From: SG8-30 sp963695155
Lineage (GTDB): Bacteria > Pseudomonadota > Gammaproteobacteria > Steroidobacterales > Steroidobacteraceae
Assembly: GCA_963695155.1 (NCBI GenBank)
Contig: CAVOGD010000006.1
Location: forward strand, 124,001-188,000
Direction: 5' to 3'
Length of the DNA stretch: 64,000 bases
Shown here one piece after another: positions 41,638 to 50,832 of the stretch. A program made the translations under genes and the position numbers. Under the pieces are notes generated by a model. That model did not search any database and was not told where the DNA came from. It saw only the letters and a list, made by a program, of their open reading frames with translations. Position 1 is the stretch's first letter; every line of letters starts with the position of its first letter.

Positions 41638-44600
41638 TCTCCCACAACGGCATTGTAGTAATCGTAGCCGTCACGTGCCCAAGCCTTGGCAAACGGGATC
41701 TGTCGGACATCGTGGGAACTTCGCCTCCGCCATAATTGCCGAAGGTTGTATGCCTCGATATATACGTGCATTAAGATCCAGCTCCGGCCTGAGGCCGCAG
41801 TTAGGAATCCCTGGTAATAATAGTTGATGTCTTCCCCGCGATGGACTCCGGGTCGTCCCTCGATCGCGAAGCGAACACCGCTCAAACCAATGAACACGCT
41901 GTCACCTGTGCCGCCTTGAAGCATCTGGCGGAACTCGACACCGCTCAAATTATGGTAATCACCTCGCTTGAGCTGCTGCCATTGAATCACAAGTATCTCG
42001 GTGCGGCGTATGGCGTCAAAATCGGCGATAGGCAATGGGACAACCGCGCCGGGATTGGCCTCGATGAACGTCCATATGCGGTCTATTGCCGCGCTAAACG
42101 CTGTGTGATCTGGAGGTCCGGTGATTCCATCCACCCCCGCCGCTGGCCCGACCGCGACGTTAACGACGGGCGATGCTTGAACGATGCCGGTACGACCCTG
42201 CATGACGCAGGCCAGCGCTGAACCGTCCCACCCGCAAGGATCACGCAGCGCTGCTGACGCGACCTGCCCAGATCCGCCACCCAGAACGGGGCTCGAACGT
42301 GGCCCCCGAGGGGCGACAGGGTTCGGCCCAAATGGAGGCGGAGGCCCGCATCCGTCAATGACATCGCAGGCTGGCACGGAAAGGAAGCCAGTTGGATCCA
42401 CAAGCGAACCTGGGTTATTCCAGACATACGCATACCGGTTCAGACTCTGGCTATTGAAAGGTGCCTGAATATACGGATCCGCCGACATGAACCGCCCCAC
42501 CACTGGGTCGAAGACCCTCCCGTTCATGTGGATCAGGTTGAGATTGTCGAGCTGCTCGTGGCTCGTGAACCCGTCGCGGGTGGTATTGCCGATCGCGGTC
42601 AAGTCCGGCGCACTCGGGGCGCCGGTCCAACCGCTACCGTTGCGTCGGCGGCCGTACGCCTCGAAGCTCTCAGCGACCGCTATCACGGTTCCAGCTGCAT
42701 TGATCACCCGGTCGGTGCTGCCCAGGTGGTCATGCGTGAGATAGTAGGTCTCCTCCGCGGGCGTGCCGCCGCTTCTGCGTAGGTACAGTGCCGCTACGCC
42801 AGTCGGCGCCTGAACGTAGTGCTTGTAGGTGGTGGCCGAACCCTTGGTCACCTTCTCCATCAGGCCACCAACGTAAATCGTAGTCTCGATCGTGCCCGCG
42901 TAGTTCGCGACCTGTTTCCAACGGTTGCGATCGGGCCCGTACGAGAACTGGCTGTAGTTGCCGCCGGTCTGGTTGATGGTGTTGGGCAAGTTATAGCTGT
43001 ACCAGGTAAGCGAGGCGTTGCTACGGGTCGTTACGTTGCCATTGGCGTCGTAGGCAAACGAATAACTGCCGGCCGCTGTGACGGCGTGCTTTCTGGTTGC
43101 GTGGTACGTGTAGCTGCCCACGTTTTCCGCCGGATTGGTCTGACTCGTCTTCGAGGTAATGTTACCGATGGCGTCGTAGGCCAGTCTGAGGTTCTCGCTG
43201 CCATTGAGGAACGAGTCATCCAATCGGTTCAGCCCGTCGTAGTAGAAGTCCTCGGTCAGGCTCTGGTTCAGATCCCGCCGCTGCTTGAGGTTGCCGTTCG
43301 TATCCCACTGATAGGCGAGATTCTGGATCCCAGCGCCACCTCCAACCCCAGTCTGGCGGTATTCCATCAGGCCGGTCAGCGGACTGAACCCGGTCACTAC
43401 CTTGATCGTGACGCCCAGGTTCTCGTCAAGGACATTGCCTGCCGCATCTGTCGTGTTCAGCTGCCACAGCACGGTGGCTGGCGCATTGAAGTCCTTGATC
43501 TTGCTGGCGTACCCGTAGGTGTATTCGTAACCGAGTTTGAGTCGATAGCCGGACGTGCTGGTCGGGTAGGTCAGCGAATCAAGACGACCCAACGAATTGT
43601 AAGCAAAGGAGTATTGGTACGTCGTATCAGTAGTGATCGATCGTGTCGACGGTCGAGCGTAACTGTCATAGGTCCAGCTTTCCGAATATCCTGGACCAGA
43701 CACTGACGCAAGTTGACCTATGTTCTTGGAGGCTGCGGAAGTCCCCCAGACCCAACTACTCGTGCCGGCCGGCTCAGTCCGGCCCGTCATTCGTCCCAGT
43801 AAGTCATAGACGAAGGTCGAGCTCTGTGCCTTCGCATCGGTCTGCGAGACGACCTCGCCGAACGCATTCGGCGTATAGAACCAAGCACCCATGTCGAGAT
43901 CGGTCTGCGAAGTCTTAAAGCCTCGGGCGTTGTACCCGACAGAACTGACGATGTTGCCCAGCGCATCGGTGACCTGAGTAAGCTGCCCCAACCCGTTGTA
44001 CTGGTAGGTAGTGTTGCTCCCGCCTTGATCCGTCATGCGCACGACGCTGCCCCACGCACTGCGTGTCTGAGCTTGTGTATAGCCGCGGGGATCCGTTGCC
44101 GTGGTTACCAGACCAAGATATGTATTGGTCATCTGCCGATCGAGTACGGCGGTTGCTGTGTACAGCGCTTCACTGACGATCCGGTCCGCGGCGTCGTAAG
44201 TCACCTGTGCGTAGCCGTTATGAGCGCTCCCCGACCAGTACGGCACATACTGGCGGACCGGCCGCCCACGAGCGTCGGCATCGACCACGGCCACCGAGTA
44301 GCCGCCGCCAGCCATCTGGGTTGCGGTCTTGAACATCCGATCGAACTGGTTGACGTCACCGATCGTCGTGCGAATAGTGCTACTCGCCGTGTCCTTATCG
44401 TATCGAGACACCTGGTAACGGGTGCGAGAATCGCAGCCACCGCTACAGGAAGCGCGATCCCAAGTGGTCCGAGTCAGATCCGGACGGATCTCGAGCGTGC
44501 GACGACCAAAGCCATCGTACGTCCAACTAGTTGTCAGGCCGTTCGGATCCGTCACCGAGGTTGGTAATCCCAGATCGTAGCGCCACGTCTGGGTCGCGCT

Positions 44601-47582
44601 TTGGGATAGCGGATTGGTAACGGTCAGCGGGAACTGCCCGCGAGCGTCCCAGGACAGCGTTGTGGTTCGGGCGGCCATGCCGATGCCGGTGACTGTCTGC
44701 GACGAAACGTTGCCGAAGCTATCGTATACGAGCCCAACCGTGACTTGCAGTTGCCCGTTGCCAGGCTCAAGCTGTTGTTGCGTCGGGCGACACTTGAGTC
44801 CGTCCCAGGTTTGACCGACGATCCGAGTGATCGGGGTCCCGCCCGACAGGGTGTGGCTTGCCGTAACCTGGGTTGTCTGTGGTCGGCCGAGACACCAGTT
44901 CGTGGTGTCATTCAGGAGCGAGGAATGTAGCACTCGCTCGCTGCGAGACGACCCTGAATTGAGCCCAGTCGCCACCTCGCTCACGGTGGTGGTCAAATCG
45001 GTCACTAGTCCGGACGTGGAATCGATCGCCGCGACACTGTTCCCGACGGTCGTGTGGTGTGTTCCGTTGTAGGTGCCGCCAACCTCATAGTGCTTGTCCG
45101 TACTGGATAAGATGTAGGGGAACTGTCTTGTCTCGTAGCCATACCCGTAGGTGAGCGCACTCCAGTTGTCGGTGATCTCGCGGACGGTGGTTCCGGTAGA
45201 CTGCTTGATGACGATCTGGCTGGCTTGCCCAATGAAAGGGAAATCCTGCCTGTAAGTCTCCGTGGTCCGTGTCCCGTAGCCAAGCGTGTTGTCCGTCGTG
45301 GTCTTCTTGGCGAACCCAAGAGAGCCGCGACCTGTTCCACTGTAGCGAAGGCCCTCGTAGGAGTACGAGAAGCTGGTAGTTGTGCCTGTCCCCGTACCAT
45401 CCGTCAGTGTCATCTGGCTAACAACGTGTTGACCGTCCTGCACATCGCGATCCGGATAGGTCGCGCCGGAGGACTTCGTGTAGACGGAATCGATGGTAAT
45501 CGGGCTGTAAGAAAAGCTGGCCAATACCCCGAAGCCATCTGTCGCAGAAACAAGCAAGTCAGGCTTGAGCCCGGTGTGTATGCGGTACCGAACCTGGTTG
45601 TTGACGATGGTCAGAATGTCCTGGAGACCGTCGCCGCTGTTGTCGAGGGCGAGCAAGCCGTAAGCTCCGCCATGCGTGACGCCGGTGTCCGCAACTGGCA
45701 GCAGCGCATCTCCCGTGGAGATGGCAACCCGCCAGGTGGAAGAGGTCGTGCGGTACACGACATCGTCCTTGCCGTCTCCGTTCCAGTCCATTGTCGCAGC
45801 AAGGTACTGGAGACCGGTTGACGCCGGCCCGATCAATTCGGGGGGAGTCCACCATGTCACCTGACAGGAACTGAAGCGCACCCGCCAGTAACCAGTGTAA
45901 TGCGGGTAAACAAAATCCGTGCAACCATCGCCATTGATATCCGCCGGCGTGCCTCCGTAGAACGAACTGTCAAAGTAGTCGACTGCCGACTCAGTGGCCG
46001 AAATTCTGGCAATCGTGTAGTCCTCGTTCAGTAACAAGTCTTCGCGCCCGTCGCCATCGAGATCGATGCGTTGATTCATGGCACCGAGGAAAGCGCCGCC
46101 CAGGATGTTCCCCGGCCATTCCTGATACTGCTCATAGAGAGTAGCTGGTGTAGCACTGAAAGTGCCGCCAGGAATTGCGTACCGGACACGGACGACGAGG
46201 AATGGATTGGCGCCGCCATCCAGTTCGGAATACGCAAGGTCGTCGAGGCCGTCACCGTTCATATCAGCACCGCGAACATCGATGATATTACCCATGGTGA
46301 TGCCGGTATTTACCAGCGAGCCGAGGCCCGAGGCGCTGCCGCGAATCAACTGCCATTGGGTACTTGACGAACTTAGAATGTCCTCGAAGCCGTCGCCGTT
46401 CTGATCGAGCGTTGCCCATGGGCCGCCGCTGATTCCGGTGTTGATCTCAGTGCCGAAGCCTCCGGAAGCGAGCGCGAGCCGATAGCGAATTGTCCTCGCC
46501 CCCGAAGGCCCGTCGGCCCACGCAAGATCGCTTCGACCATCGCCGTTGATGTCAGGCGTAAAGACACTTCCGTACAAGGGCAGCGAAACGCCCGTTTGCA
46601 TTTCCGTACCAAGGCCCGGACTGCCGTTTTGCCAGGTGAGGAAGGTCGGAGCCAGGCAATCGGTGCCACCGACTCCGCACTCCACGATTGACGCAAGCCG
46701 ACTTCGTCCACCAGTTGACAGCGTGCCTTCGTACGTCAGGTCGTACCGGCGCACAATCGCGCCGTTGTACTTAACGTCAATGCGATCAAGACGCACGATT
46801 TGCCGGACCGGCGTTCCCTGAACGTGGGCCAGGTCAACTTCATTGCTCGGGCGGCTTTCGTAAACAAACGACACAACGTGAGAAGCCGATATGCCGGCCC
46901 CAGGATTGGAATTGTATGAAACGCTGGCTATCCGATAACTCTTGTTGGTCGCGTCTTCCGTATACGCGAAATCGATTACGTTGCCGGATCTGTCCTTGAT
47001 CCGATTCAGCGCCCATACTCGCACCGAGAAGGTGCCGTAAGCCTGATAATTGCCTTCAATGCGCGAATCCGCAGTGGCGCCATATTCGCGAATGAGCCCG
47101 TCCCGGCCTTCGACGATCAGATACAACGGACCGAAACCACTGGTGCCATATGGCTTCACACGCGCAAACGACTCAATCTCCGTCCGGTACTCCGCCTGGG
47201 TACTGCCATAGGCAGCCCCGTTGGAAACGACAAGGCGCTGTCCATCGAGGCAGTAACGTGACGTGCTGTCCAGCGTCACCGGTCCCGCAGCACCATCCTG
47301 GGCGATAGTGCGCGCACAGCGACTGATTTGGGAAAGCCCACCCACCGCCCAGCCGATCCCAACCAGCCCGCCATAGCTGTTGTGCCGATACTCAAGTGAT
47401 AAACTGGGCGTCAGGCCACTCGTACCTGGCGGCAGGACAAGCGGGATTGAGTAGGTCGCCTGGCCATCCGGCGTCACGCCGGCTTGGCCTGCGGTCCGAC
47501 CGACCGCTGCAGGAGCGGGTAATGAAGCCAAACTCAAACACAAGGCCCCGGTAAACGCCACACCAACGGTAAAGCGCCTCAT
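41634..47582 (-). CDS. Complete secreted Rhs/SpvB-TcdB-type polymorphic toxin
   Basis: 1982 aa, the only intact large Rhs protein in this element. A signal peptide (MRRFTVGVAFTGAL, to about 26) is followed by an SpvB-like domain (TPDGQATYSIPLVLPPGTSG), seven FG-GAP/VCBS Ca-binding-like repeats (about 345-655, pattern DxNGDGxxD), a TcdB-middle-like region, RHS/YD repeats (about 960-1600) and a core ending in NGRVFDPVVGRFMSADP and DPTGF near 1727. The last 255 residues are a variable tip with no recognised motif (GVHRGEDINYYYQGF; a Trp/Arg-rich end). The N-terminus points to Sec export, with no PAAR or VgrG feature. ATG at 47582 is chosen for its GGGAGG. A small exported ORF precedes it and an immunity gene follows. 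Confidence 0.88.
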   Translation of the reverse strand: MRRFTVGVAFTGALCLSLASLPAPAAVGRTAGQAGVTPDGQATYSIPLVLPPGTSGLTPSLSLEYRHNSYGGLVGIGWAVGGLSQISRCARTIAQDGAAGPVTLDSTSRYCLDGQRLVVSNGAAYGSTQAEYRTEIESFARVKPYGTSGFGPLYLIVEGRDGLIREYGATADSRIEGNYQAYGTFSVRVWALNRIKDRSGNVIDFAYTEDATNKSYRIASVSYNSNPGAGISASHVVSFVYESRPSNEVDLAHVQGTPVRQIVRLDRIDVKYNGAIVRRYDLTYEGTLSTGGRSRLASIVECGVGGTDCLAPTFLTWQNGSPGLGTEMQTGVSLPLYGSVFTPDINGDGRSDLAWADGPSGARTIRYRLALASGGFGTEINTGISGGPWATLDQNGDGFEDILSSSSTQWQLIRGSASGLGSLVNTGITMGNIIDVRGADMNGDGLDDLAYSELDGGANPFLVVRVRYAIPGGTFSATPATLYEQYQEWPGNILGGAFLGAMNQRIDLDGDGREDLLLNEDYTIARISATESAVDYFDSSFYGGTPADINGDGCTDFVYPHYTGYWRVRFSSCQVTWWTPPELIGPASTGLQYLAATMDWNGDGKDDVVYRTTSSTWRVAISTGDALLPVADTGVTHGGAYGLLALDNSGDGLQDILTIVNNQVRYRIHTGLKPDLLVSATDGFGVLASFSYSPITIDSVYTKSSGATYPDRDVQDGQHVVSQMTLTDGTGTGTTTSFSYSYEGLRYSGTGRGSLGFAKKTTTDNTLGYGTRTTETYRQDFPFIGQASQIVIKQSTGTTVREITDNWSALTYGYGYETRQFPYILSSTDKHYEVGGTYNGTHHTTVGNSVAAIDSTSGLVTDLTTTVSEVATGLNSGSSRSERVLHSSLLNDTTNWCLGRPQTTQVTASHTLSGGTPITRIVGQTWDGLKCRPTQQQLEPGNGQLQVTVGLVYDSFGNVSSQTVTGIGMAARTTTLSWDARGQFPLTVTNPLSQSATQTWRYDLGLPTSVTDPNGLTTSWTYDGFGRRTLEIRPDLTRTTWDRASCSGGCDSRTRYQVSRYDKDTASSTIRTTIGDVNQFDRMFKTATQMAGGGYSVAVVDADARGRPVRQYVPYWSGSAHNGYAQVTYDAADRIVSEALYTATAVLDRQMTNTYLGLVTTATDPRGYTQAQTRSAWGSVVRMTDQGGSNTTYQYNGLGQLTQVTDALGNIVSSVGYNARGFKTSQTDLDMGAWFYTPNAFGEVVSQTDAKAQSSTFVYDLLGRMTGRTEPAGTSSWVWGTSAASKNIGQLASVSGPGYSESWTYDSYARPSTRSITTDTTYQYSFAYNSLGRLDSLTYPTSTSGYRLKLGYEYTYGYASKIKDFNAPATVLWQLNTTDAAGNVLDENLGVTIKVVTGFSPLTGLMEYRQTGVGGGAGIQNLAYQWDTNGNLKQRRDLNQSLTEDFYYDGLNRLDDSFLNGSENLRLAYDAIGNITSKTSQTNPAENVGSYTYHATRKHAVTAAGSYSFAYDANGNVTTRSNASLTWYSYNLPNTINQTGGNYSQFSYGPDRNRWKQVANYAGTIETTIYVGGLMEKVTKGSATTYKHYVQAPTGVAALYLRRSGGTPAEETYYLTHDHLGSTDRVINAAGTVIAVAESFEAYGRRRNGSGWTGAPSAPDLTAIGNTTRDGFTSHEQLDNLNLIHMNGRVFDPVVGRFMSADPYIQAPFNSQSLNRYAYVWNNPGSLVDPTGFLSVPACDVIDGCGPPPPFGPNPVAPRGPRSSPVLGGGSGQVASAALRDPCGWDGSALACVMQGRTGIVQASPVVNVAVGPAAGVDGITGPPDHTAFSAAIDRIWTFIEANPGAVVPLPIADFDAIRRTEILVIQWQQLKRGDYHNLSGVEFRQMLQGGTGDSVFIGLSGVRFAIEGRPGVHRGEDINYYYQGFLTAASGRSWILMHVYIEAYNLRQLWRRRSSHDVRQIPFAKAWARDGYDYYNAVVGE

Positions 47583-47770
47583 CTTGTGGCCTCCCTGTCG
47601 CAGGCCCGTGTTGGACAATCCACTGCGCAGGCAGTGTCTAGCTGCCCCGGAGGTCGATCCTGGGCCAGGGCGATGCCGACGCTTGCGCCTAGAGACGCTG
47701 CGAGTACAACAAGAACTGCCGGGAGTGAGAACCTGCGAATCGCACCACGAGAATCTGCGAGCAACTGCAT
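47579..47770 (-). CDS. Small exported protein translationally coupled to the Rhs gene
   Basis: 63 aa: MQLLADSRGAIRRF, a hydrophobic stretch (LPAVLVVLAASLGASVGIALA) with a likely signal-peptidase site after AQ, and a 25-residue mature part with two Cys. Its stop overlaps the Rhs ATG (ATGA). Both genes have the same CAGGGAGGCC ribosome-binding context. May be a translational primer or a secretion accessory; no homologue recognised. Confidence 0.55.
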   Translation of the reverse strand: MQLLADSRGAIRRFSLPAVLVVLAASLGASVGIALAQDRPPGQLDTACAVDCPTRACDREATR

Positions 47771-47800
47771 ACGGCCTCCCTGTCGTCTGATCTCATGCAA

Positions 47801-48593
47801 TCCCAGCGAGCTATGCGTCTTCTTAATTGTTCACGGCAGATTGACGGCTGCCGGTGGCCCGGAATCTGCTCTGCAGCCAGGCAGCCGTCGACAAGCGATT
47901 GTATGAACGTTCGCGTGAAAACCGAAGACCAGGAAAATCGGGTATGCGCGTCTGCGATCTTTTCGGAATTCGGGTGAGAGTTATTAGTCGCACGAGGCAG
48001 AAAATACGGATGGGGTTTAGATTGATCCGCAGCATCACACGACGGGGACGCAAGGAATCGACAGCCTGGGTGCCAGCTCGATGACAATCGACGCGACAGT
48101 ATTGGGCACCTCGTCGCGAACATCGGACCTGTCCGTGTCGCGTCCTGCTGTACGCGCGCCAAACCCACGCCCACGCTGCGACTGCCATGGAACCGTCACC
48201 ACCAGCACCGCGCTCCCAGCCCCGGCGAAGGGCGCACTTATGCAAACTTCGGTTGCGTGCGGTCAGGGCTCAGGTCTTGCGACCTCGCCCCGACACCCCC
48301 CGGGGGTCTGCGGCGGCTACAACGGGACGCGCGGATCCCTTCGGTTCCACCGCTGCGTCCCCAGGGCGCCCCGCCCAAATCTGGCATGCCATTTCGGCCA
48401 CCCTGCCCGAAGCGTCCCAGCCGGACCGGGATCCGGTTCCCCCGTGCCCACTTGGCAGCTTTCAACATGTCCTGCGTGGCCGATGCAATGATTAGGAGGC
48501 GTGCCTTACCATCCGAAGCGAACGCGCGGCAGGACACCGCCGCCGGTCTCAGGGCAGATCAGCTTCTGGGCACGCTTGGCTGTTCAGTTCCGC
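47801..48593. other. Rhs operon leader and gene-poor gap
   Basis: No convincing gene. An inverted repeat GACGGCTGCC (47843-47852) / GGCAGCCGTC (47880-47889) lies in the presumed 5' leader of the Rhs operon, and a weak -10 TACAAT is read on the minus strand at 47903-47898. The part from 48200 to 48550 is GC-rich with frames of no coding character and may be remnant DNA. Confidence 0.5.
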
Positions 48594-48749
48594 TCAGTCC
48601 TTCGCCTTCAATTCAATCAGCAGATCCTCGATTCGCTCGAAGCGCTTGAGCTTCCCCTTCCTCGCCTCTTTCATGGCGCGGATCGTCCTGGCGTTCGGGT
48701 CCAGCCGCTTGAACGGCAGGGCCTTGTCTTTTGCGACGCGGGCTCTCAC
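48594..48749 (-). CDS. RelB/DinJ-like antitoxin C-terminal fragment, third gene of a TA operon
   Basis: 51 aa, GTG start overlapping the ParE/RelE-like toxin stop (GTGA). ALPFKRLDPNARTIRAMKEAR with the acidic end IEDLLIELKAKD resembles the toxin-wrapping C-terminal half of RelB/DinJ antitoxins, which normally follows an N-terminal ribbon-helix-helix. The DNA-binding half is absent. Either a remnant or a small toxin-binding protein that supplements the upstream antitoxin. Confidence 0.55.
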   Translation of the reverse strand: MRARVAKDKALPFKRLDPNARTIRAMKEARKGKLKRFERIEDLLIELKAKD

Positions 48750-49036
48750 GGCAACCGATCCGGCCAATGCTGGCGCGCATGCATCACTCGCAGGACTTCG
48801 AGCGTGCCGTTCTTGATCCGGTACGGCACGAGATAGTTCGGGGTTACGACAAGCTCGCGCGTGCCAGCGACACGGCCCGTGCGGCTGACGTCGAGTTGCG
48901 GATTCTCGGCAAGTGCGTCAATGGCGGCGACGATTCTCTGCACTGTCCCTTGCGCCGCGACCGGGTTGTCCCTGGCGATGGTGTTACCGATCGTGTCGAG
49001 ATTGGCAAGCGCCGTGCGCAGCCAGCTAACGCGCAT
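48746..49036 (-). CDS. ParE/RelE-family toxin
   Basis: 96 aa, the usual size. N-terminal VSWLRTALANLDTIGNTIARDNP helices, then RELVVTPNYLVPYRIKNGTLEVLRVMHARQHWP, the strand-turn-strand end typical of ParE/RelE (gyrase poison or mRNA interferase fold). It overlaps the antitoxin stop by 11 bp. Confidence 0.9.
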   Translation of the reverse strand: MRVSWLRTALANLDTIGNTIARDNPVAAQGTVQRIVAAIDALAENPQLDVSRTGRVAGTRELVVTPNYLVPYRIKNGTLEVLRVMHARQHWPDRLP

Positions 49037-49268
49037 TCACTCCCCACTTCGTCAGCGTCGCATCGACTTCGGTGTCCGTGGCAAAGTCCCCGGCGTCGGC
49101 TTCCTGCACCGCTTTCTTGACCTCGGCGACCTGCCAGGCCTGTTCCTCAAGGTACTGGCGCAAAGCGTCCTGAGCCAGGAATGCGCGTGACCGCCCGGTC
49201 GCTTTCGCGAGTCTGTCGAGCGTACGCTTCAAGGTGTCGTCCAGCCGAATCGTGAAATTGGTATTCAT
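49026..49268 (-). CDS. Ribbon-helix-helix antitoxin (CopG/ParD-like)
   Basis: 80 aa. N-terminal MNTNFTIRLDDTLKRTLDRLAKATGRSRAFLA is the ribbon-helix-helix signature; the acidic C-terminus would bind the toxin. ATG at 49268 is chosen because it starts the RHH strand. Three TCGTGC repeats at 10-bp period overlap the start (autoregulation). Confidence 0.9.
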   Translation of the reverse strand: MNTNFTIRLDDTLKRTLDRLAKATGRSRAFLAQDALRQYLEEQAWQVAEVKKAVQEADAGDFATDTEVDATLTKWGVNAR

Positions 49269-49293
49269 CGTGCAATCTCGTGCAAAGTCGTGC
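49268..49293 (-). promoter_or_regulatory. Tandem operator for the RHH antitoxin
   Basis: TCGTGC at 49268-49273, 49278-49283 and 49288-49293 (GCACGA on the coding strand), exactly one repeat per 10 bp. Helically phased tandem boxes are how ribbon-helix-helix dimers bind cooperatively. The first box includes the start codon. Confidence 0.6.
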
Positions 49294-49372
49294 GGCGCCC
49301 GAAGCATACGTCATTTCCAGGCTGCCTGCATCTACACGGCAAACTCGCGAACGGCGTGATCGCGCTCGCCGC

Positions 49373-50545
49373 CTATCGTGCAGCCTCCAGCTTTTCCTTC
49401 ATTGCCGACGGGATGAAGCGGAAATAGGCCTTTTCGATCATCGCCAGGCTGGTGCCGGTCTGCTGCGCTACCGTCAGCGGGTCGATTCCGTACAGCTGCA
49501 GCAACTCGCTGATCCGCGAGTGCCGGAACGAATACGCCGACGCTTCGGGAGGGATTCGCAGTTTGCCCCGCGCCTTGCGGTTGTGTGCCAGGACCCCCGC
49601 ATTCACTGCCCTCGCCCATTTGTGCCGGCGCCACGACTGCACGCCATCCTCCGTGAAGATCGGCGAGGCCGGCAGTTTGCGTCGAACCTGCGACTTGAAG
49701 AACCGAACCCCCTCGCTGGACAGAGTGACGTAGCGGGCACGAAGTCTTCCTGACCGCCCCTTGCGGTGCGACAGCTTCAGGTTCGCACCATCGAAGTCCG
49801 CAACGGTCGCAGCGGCCAGTTCACCGGGTCGCGCGCCGGTCAACTCGAGCCCGCGCAGGAAGTCAGCCGTGAATGGGTCCACCGCGGCGATCAGGGCCGC
49901 GCGTTGCTCCGGCGTCAGCATCACAGCCGTTTCGCCACCATCCTCCACGTCATCGCTCAGCGGCTCGATGCGCCAGGCAGCCGGATTGCCGACATGGCCG
50001 AGACGGTGCGCCCGATTGAGTCCGGCCACCACTGCCCGAACCTGCCGGTTCACAGAACGATTCAGCCGGCCCGCGCGCAGTCGCTGGCGCCATGCCACGA
50101 AGTCGTCGTATGTCAGGCTTTCGAGTGTCGTCTCCGCCAGCTCGTCAGGCCATACAACGGCCTGGTAGCGGCCCTCAACCTCGGCAGCAGTGATGCCCCT
50201 GCCCTGTTGCCGAAGATGGGCCAGATAAGCTTGTAGAGCGTCCCTGACGGTTCCGCGCTGCATCGCCTTGACTGGCGAGGCGGCCAGCTGCGACAGCCAT
50301 GCCTCGCCCGCGCGCTTGGCAGCGTCGTAATCAAGCCCTTCGCCGAGCGATTGGTAATACTGTTTCCGGTCGCGTCCGCGGTATCGGGCAATCCAGGTAT
50401 CGGGACCGCGACGGAATCCCAGGTACGCACCAACGGCAAGCCGCTGCCAGTACGGCTCGCGCCGAACGGGGAGCCGATCGCGGTCGCGTTTTCGTGACAG
50501 GTCTGACAAGGCTGGCACGCTCCGTACGGAATGGTACGGAAACAC
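49373..50545 (-). CDS. Tyrosine site-specific integrase of the tRNA-Glu element
   Basis: 390 aa tyrosine recombinase. An N-terminal arm-binding part (about 30-70), a core-binding domain (about 95-180), then the catalytic domain with Arg239 (LTGARPGEL), Arg341 in SFRHSR and nucleophile Tyr374 (EKAYFRF). The first His of the HxxR box is Ser339, a known variant. The gene starts 90 bp from attR, and the TACGGAA repeats fall at its start codon, so integrase may repress itself. The true start could be a later codon. Confidence 0.93.
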   Translation of the reverse strand: MFPYHSVRSVPALSDLSRKRDRDRLPVRREPYWQRLAVGAYLGFRRGPDTWIARYRGRDRKQYYQSLGEGLDYDAAKRAGEAWLSQLAASPVKAMQRGTVRDALQAYLAHLRQQGRGITAAEVEGRYQAVVWPDELAETTLESLTYDDFVAWRQRLRAGRLNRSVNRQVRAVVAGLNRAHRLGHVGNPAAWRIEPLSDDVEDGGETAVMLTPEQRAALIAAVDPFTADFLRGLELTGARPGELAAATVADFDGANLKLSHRKGRSGRLRARYVTLSSEGVRFFKSQVRRKLPASPIFTEDGVQSWRRHKWARAVNAGVLAHNRKARGKLRIPPEASAYSFRHSRISELLQLYGIDPLTVAQQTGTSLAMIEKAYFRFIPSAMKEKLEAAR

Positions 50546-50634
50546 TACGTGGAACAGCGCCAGACAGCAACAGCCGTGTTTTCAGTAATTTCAGTCACTT
50601 GCGGGTCGACGGCAGACGCAAGAAGACGCCCAGG

Positions 50635-50684
50635 CAGCCCTCTCAAGGCTGGTACGAGGGTTCGAATCCCTCTGGGAGCGCCAT
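50635..50684 (+). repeat. attR: 50-bp copy of the tRNA-Glu 3' end
   Basis: Identical to 33845-33894. Lacks the 5' acceptor strand and D-arm, so it is not a tRNA gene. With attL it defines a 16.8-kb element. The next 150 bp to the relaxase gene hold no gene. Confidence 0.9.
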
Positions 50685-50832
50685 CTTTTCAAGCAGTTAA
50701 GTGTCGCCTCGGACGCGGTATCCAACAAATGTCCAATATTTTTGGCCTGCGTGGCGCACAGTCTCGAACGCCCCGTCACGTTCCTTAGTTACCAACCTTT
50801 ACGAGGTCGCGCTGCGGTTCCAACGCGAGGGA

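Noticed and set aside
34844..47582. CRISPR or satellite array, suggested by repeated similar blocks
   Set aside because: The repeats are coding Rhs-core segments of hundreds of bases, not short units with spacers.
48081..48495. Plus-strand frames of 100-136 codons in the Rhs upstream gap
   Set aside because: Pro/Arg/Ser-rich with no motif, overlapping each other in different frames; no promoter or ribosome-binding site seen.
41158..49372. Insertion sequence within the element
   Set aside because: No transposase-like frame or terminal inverted repeats were found in the element; rearrangements look recombinational.
50635..50684. A second tRNA-Glu gene
   Set aside because: Only the 3' part is present; the 5' acceptor strand and D-arm are replaced by unrelated sequence, so it is an att copy.
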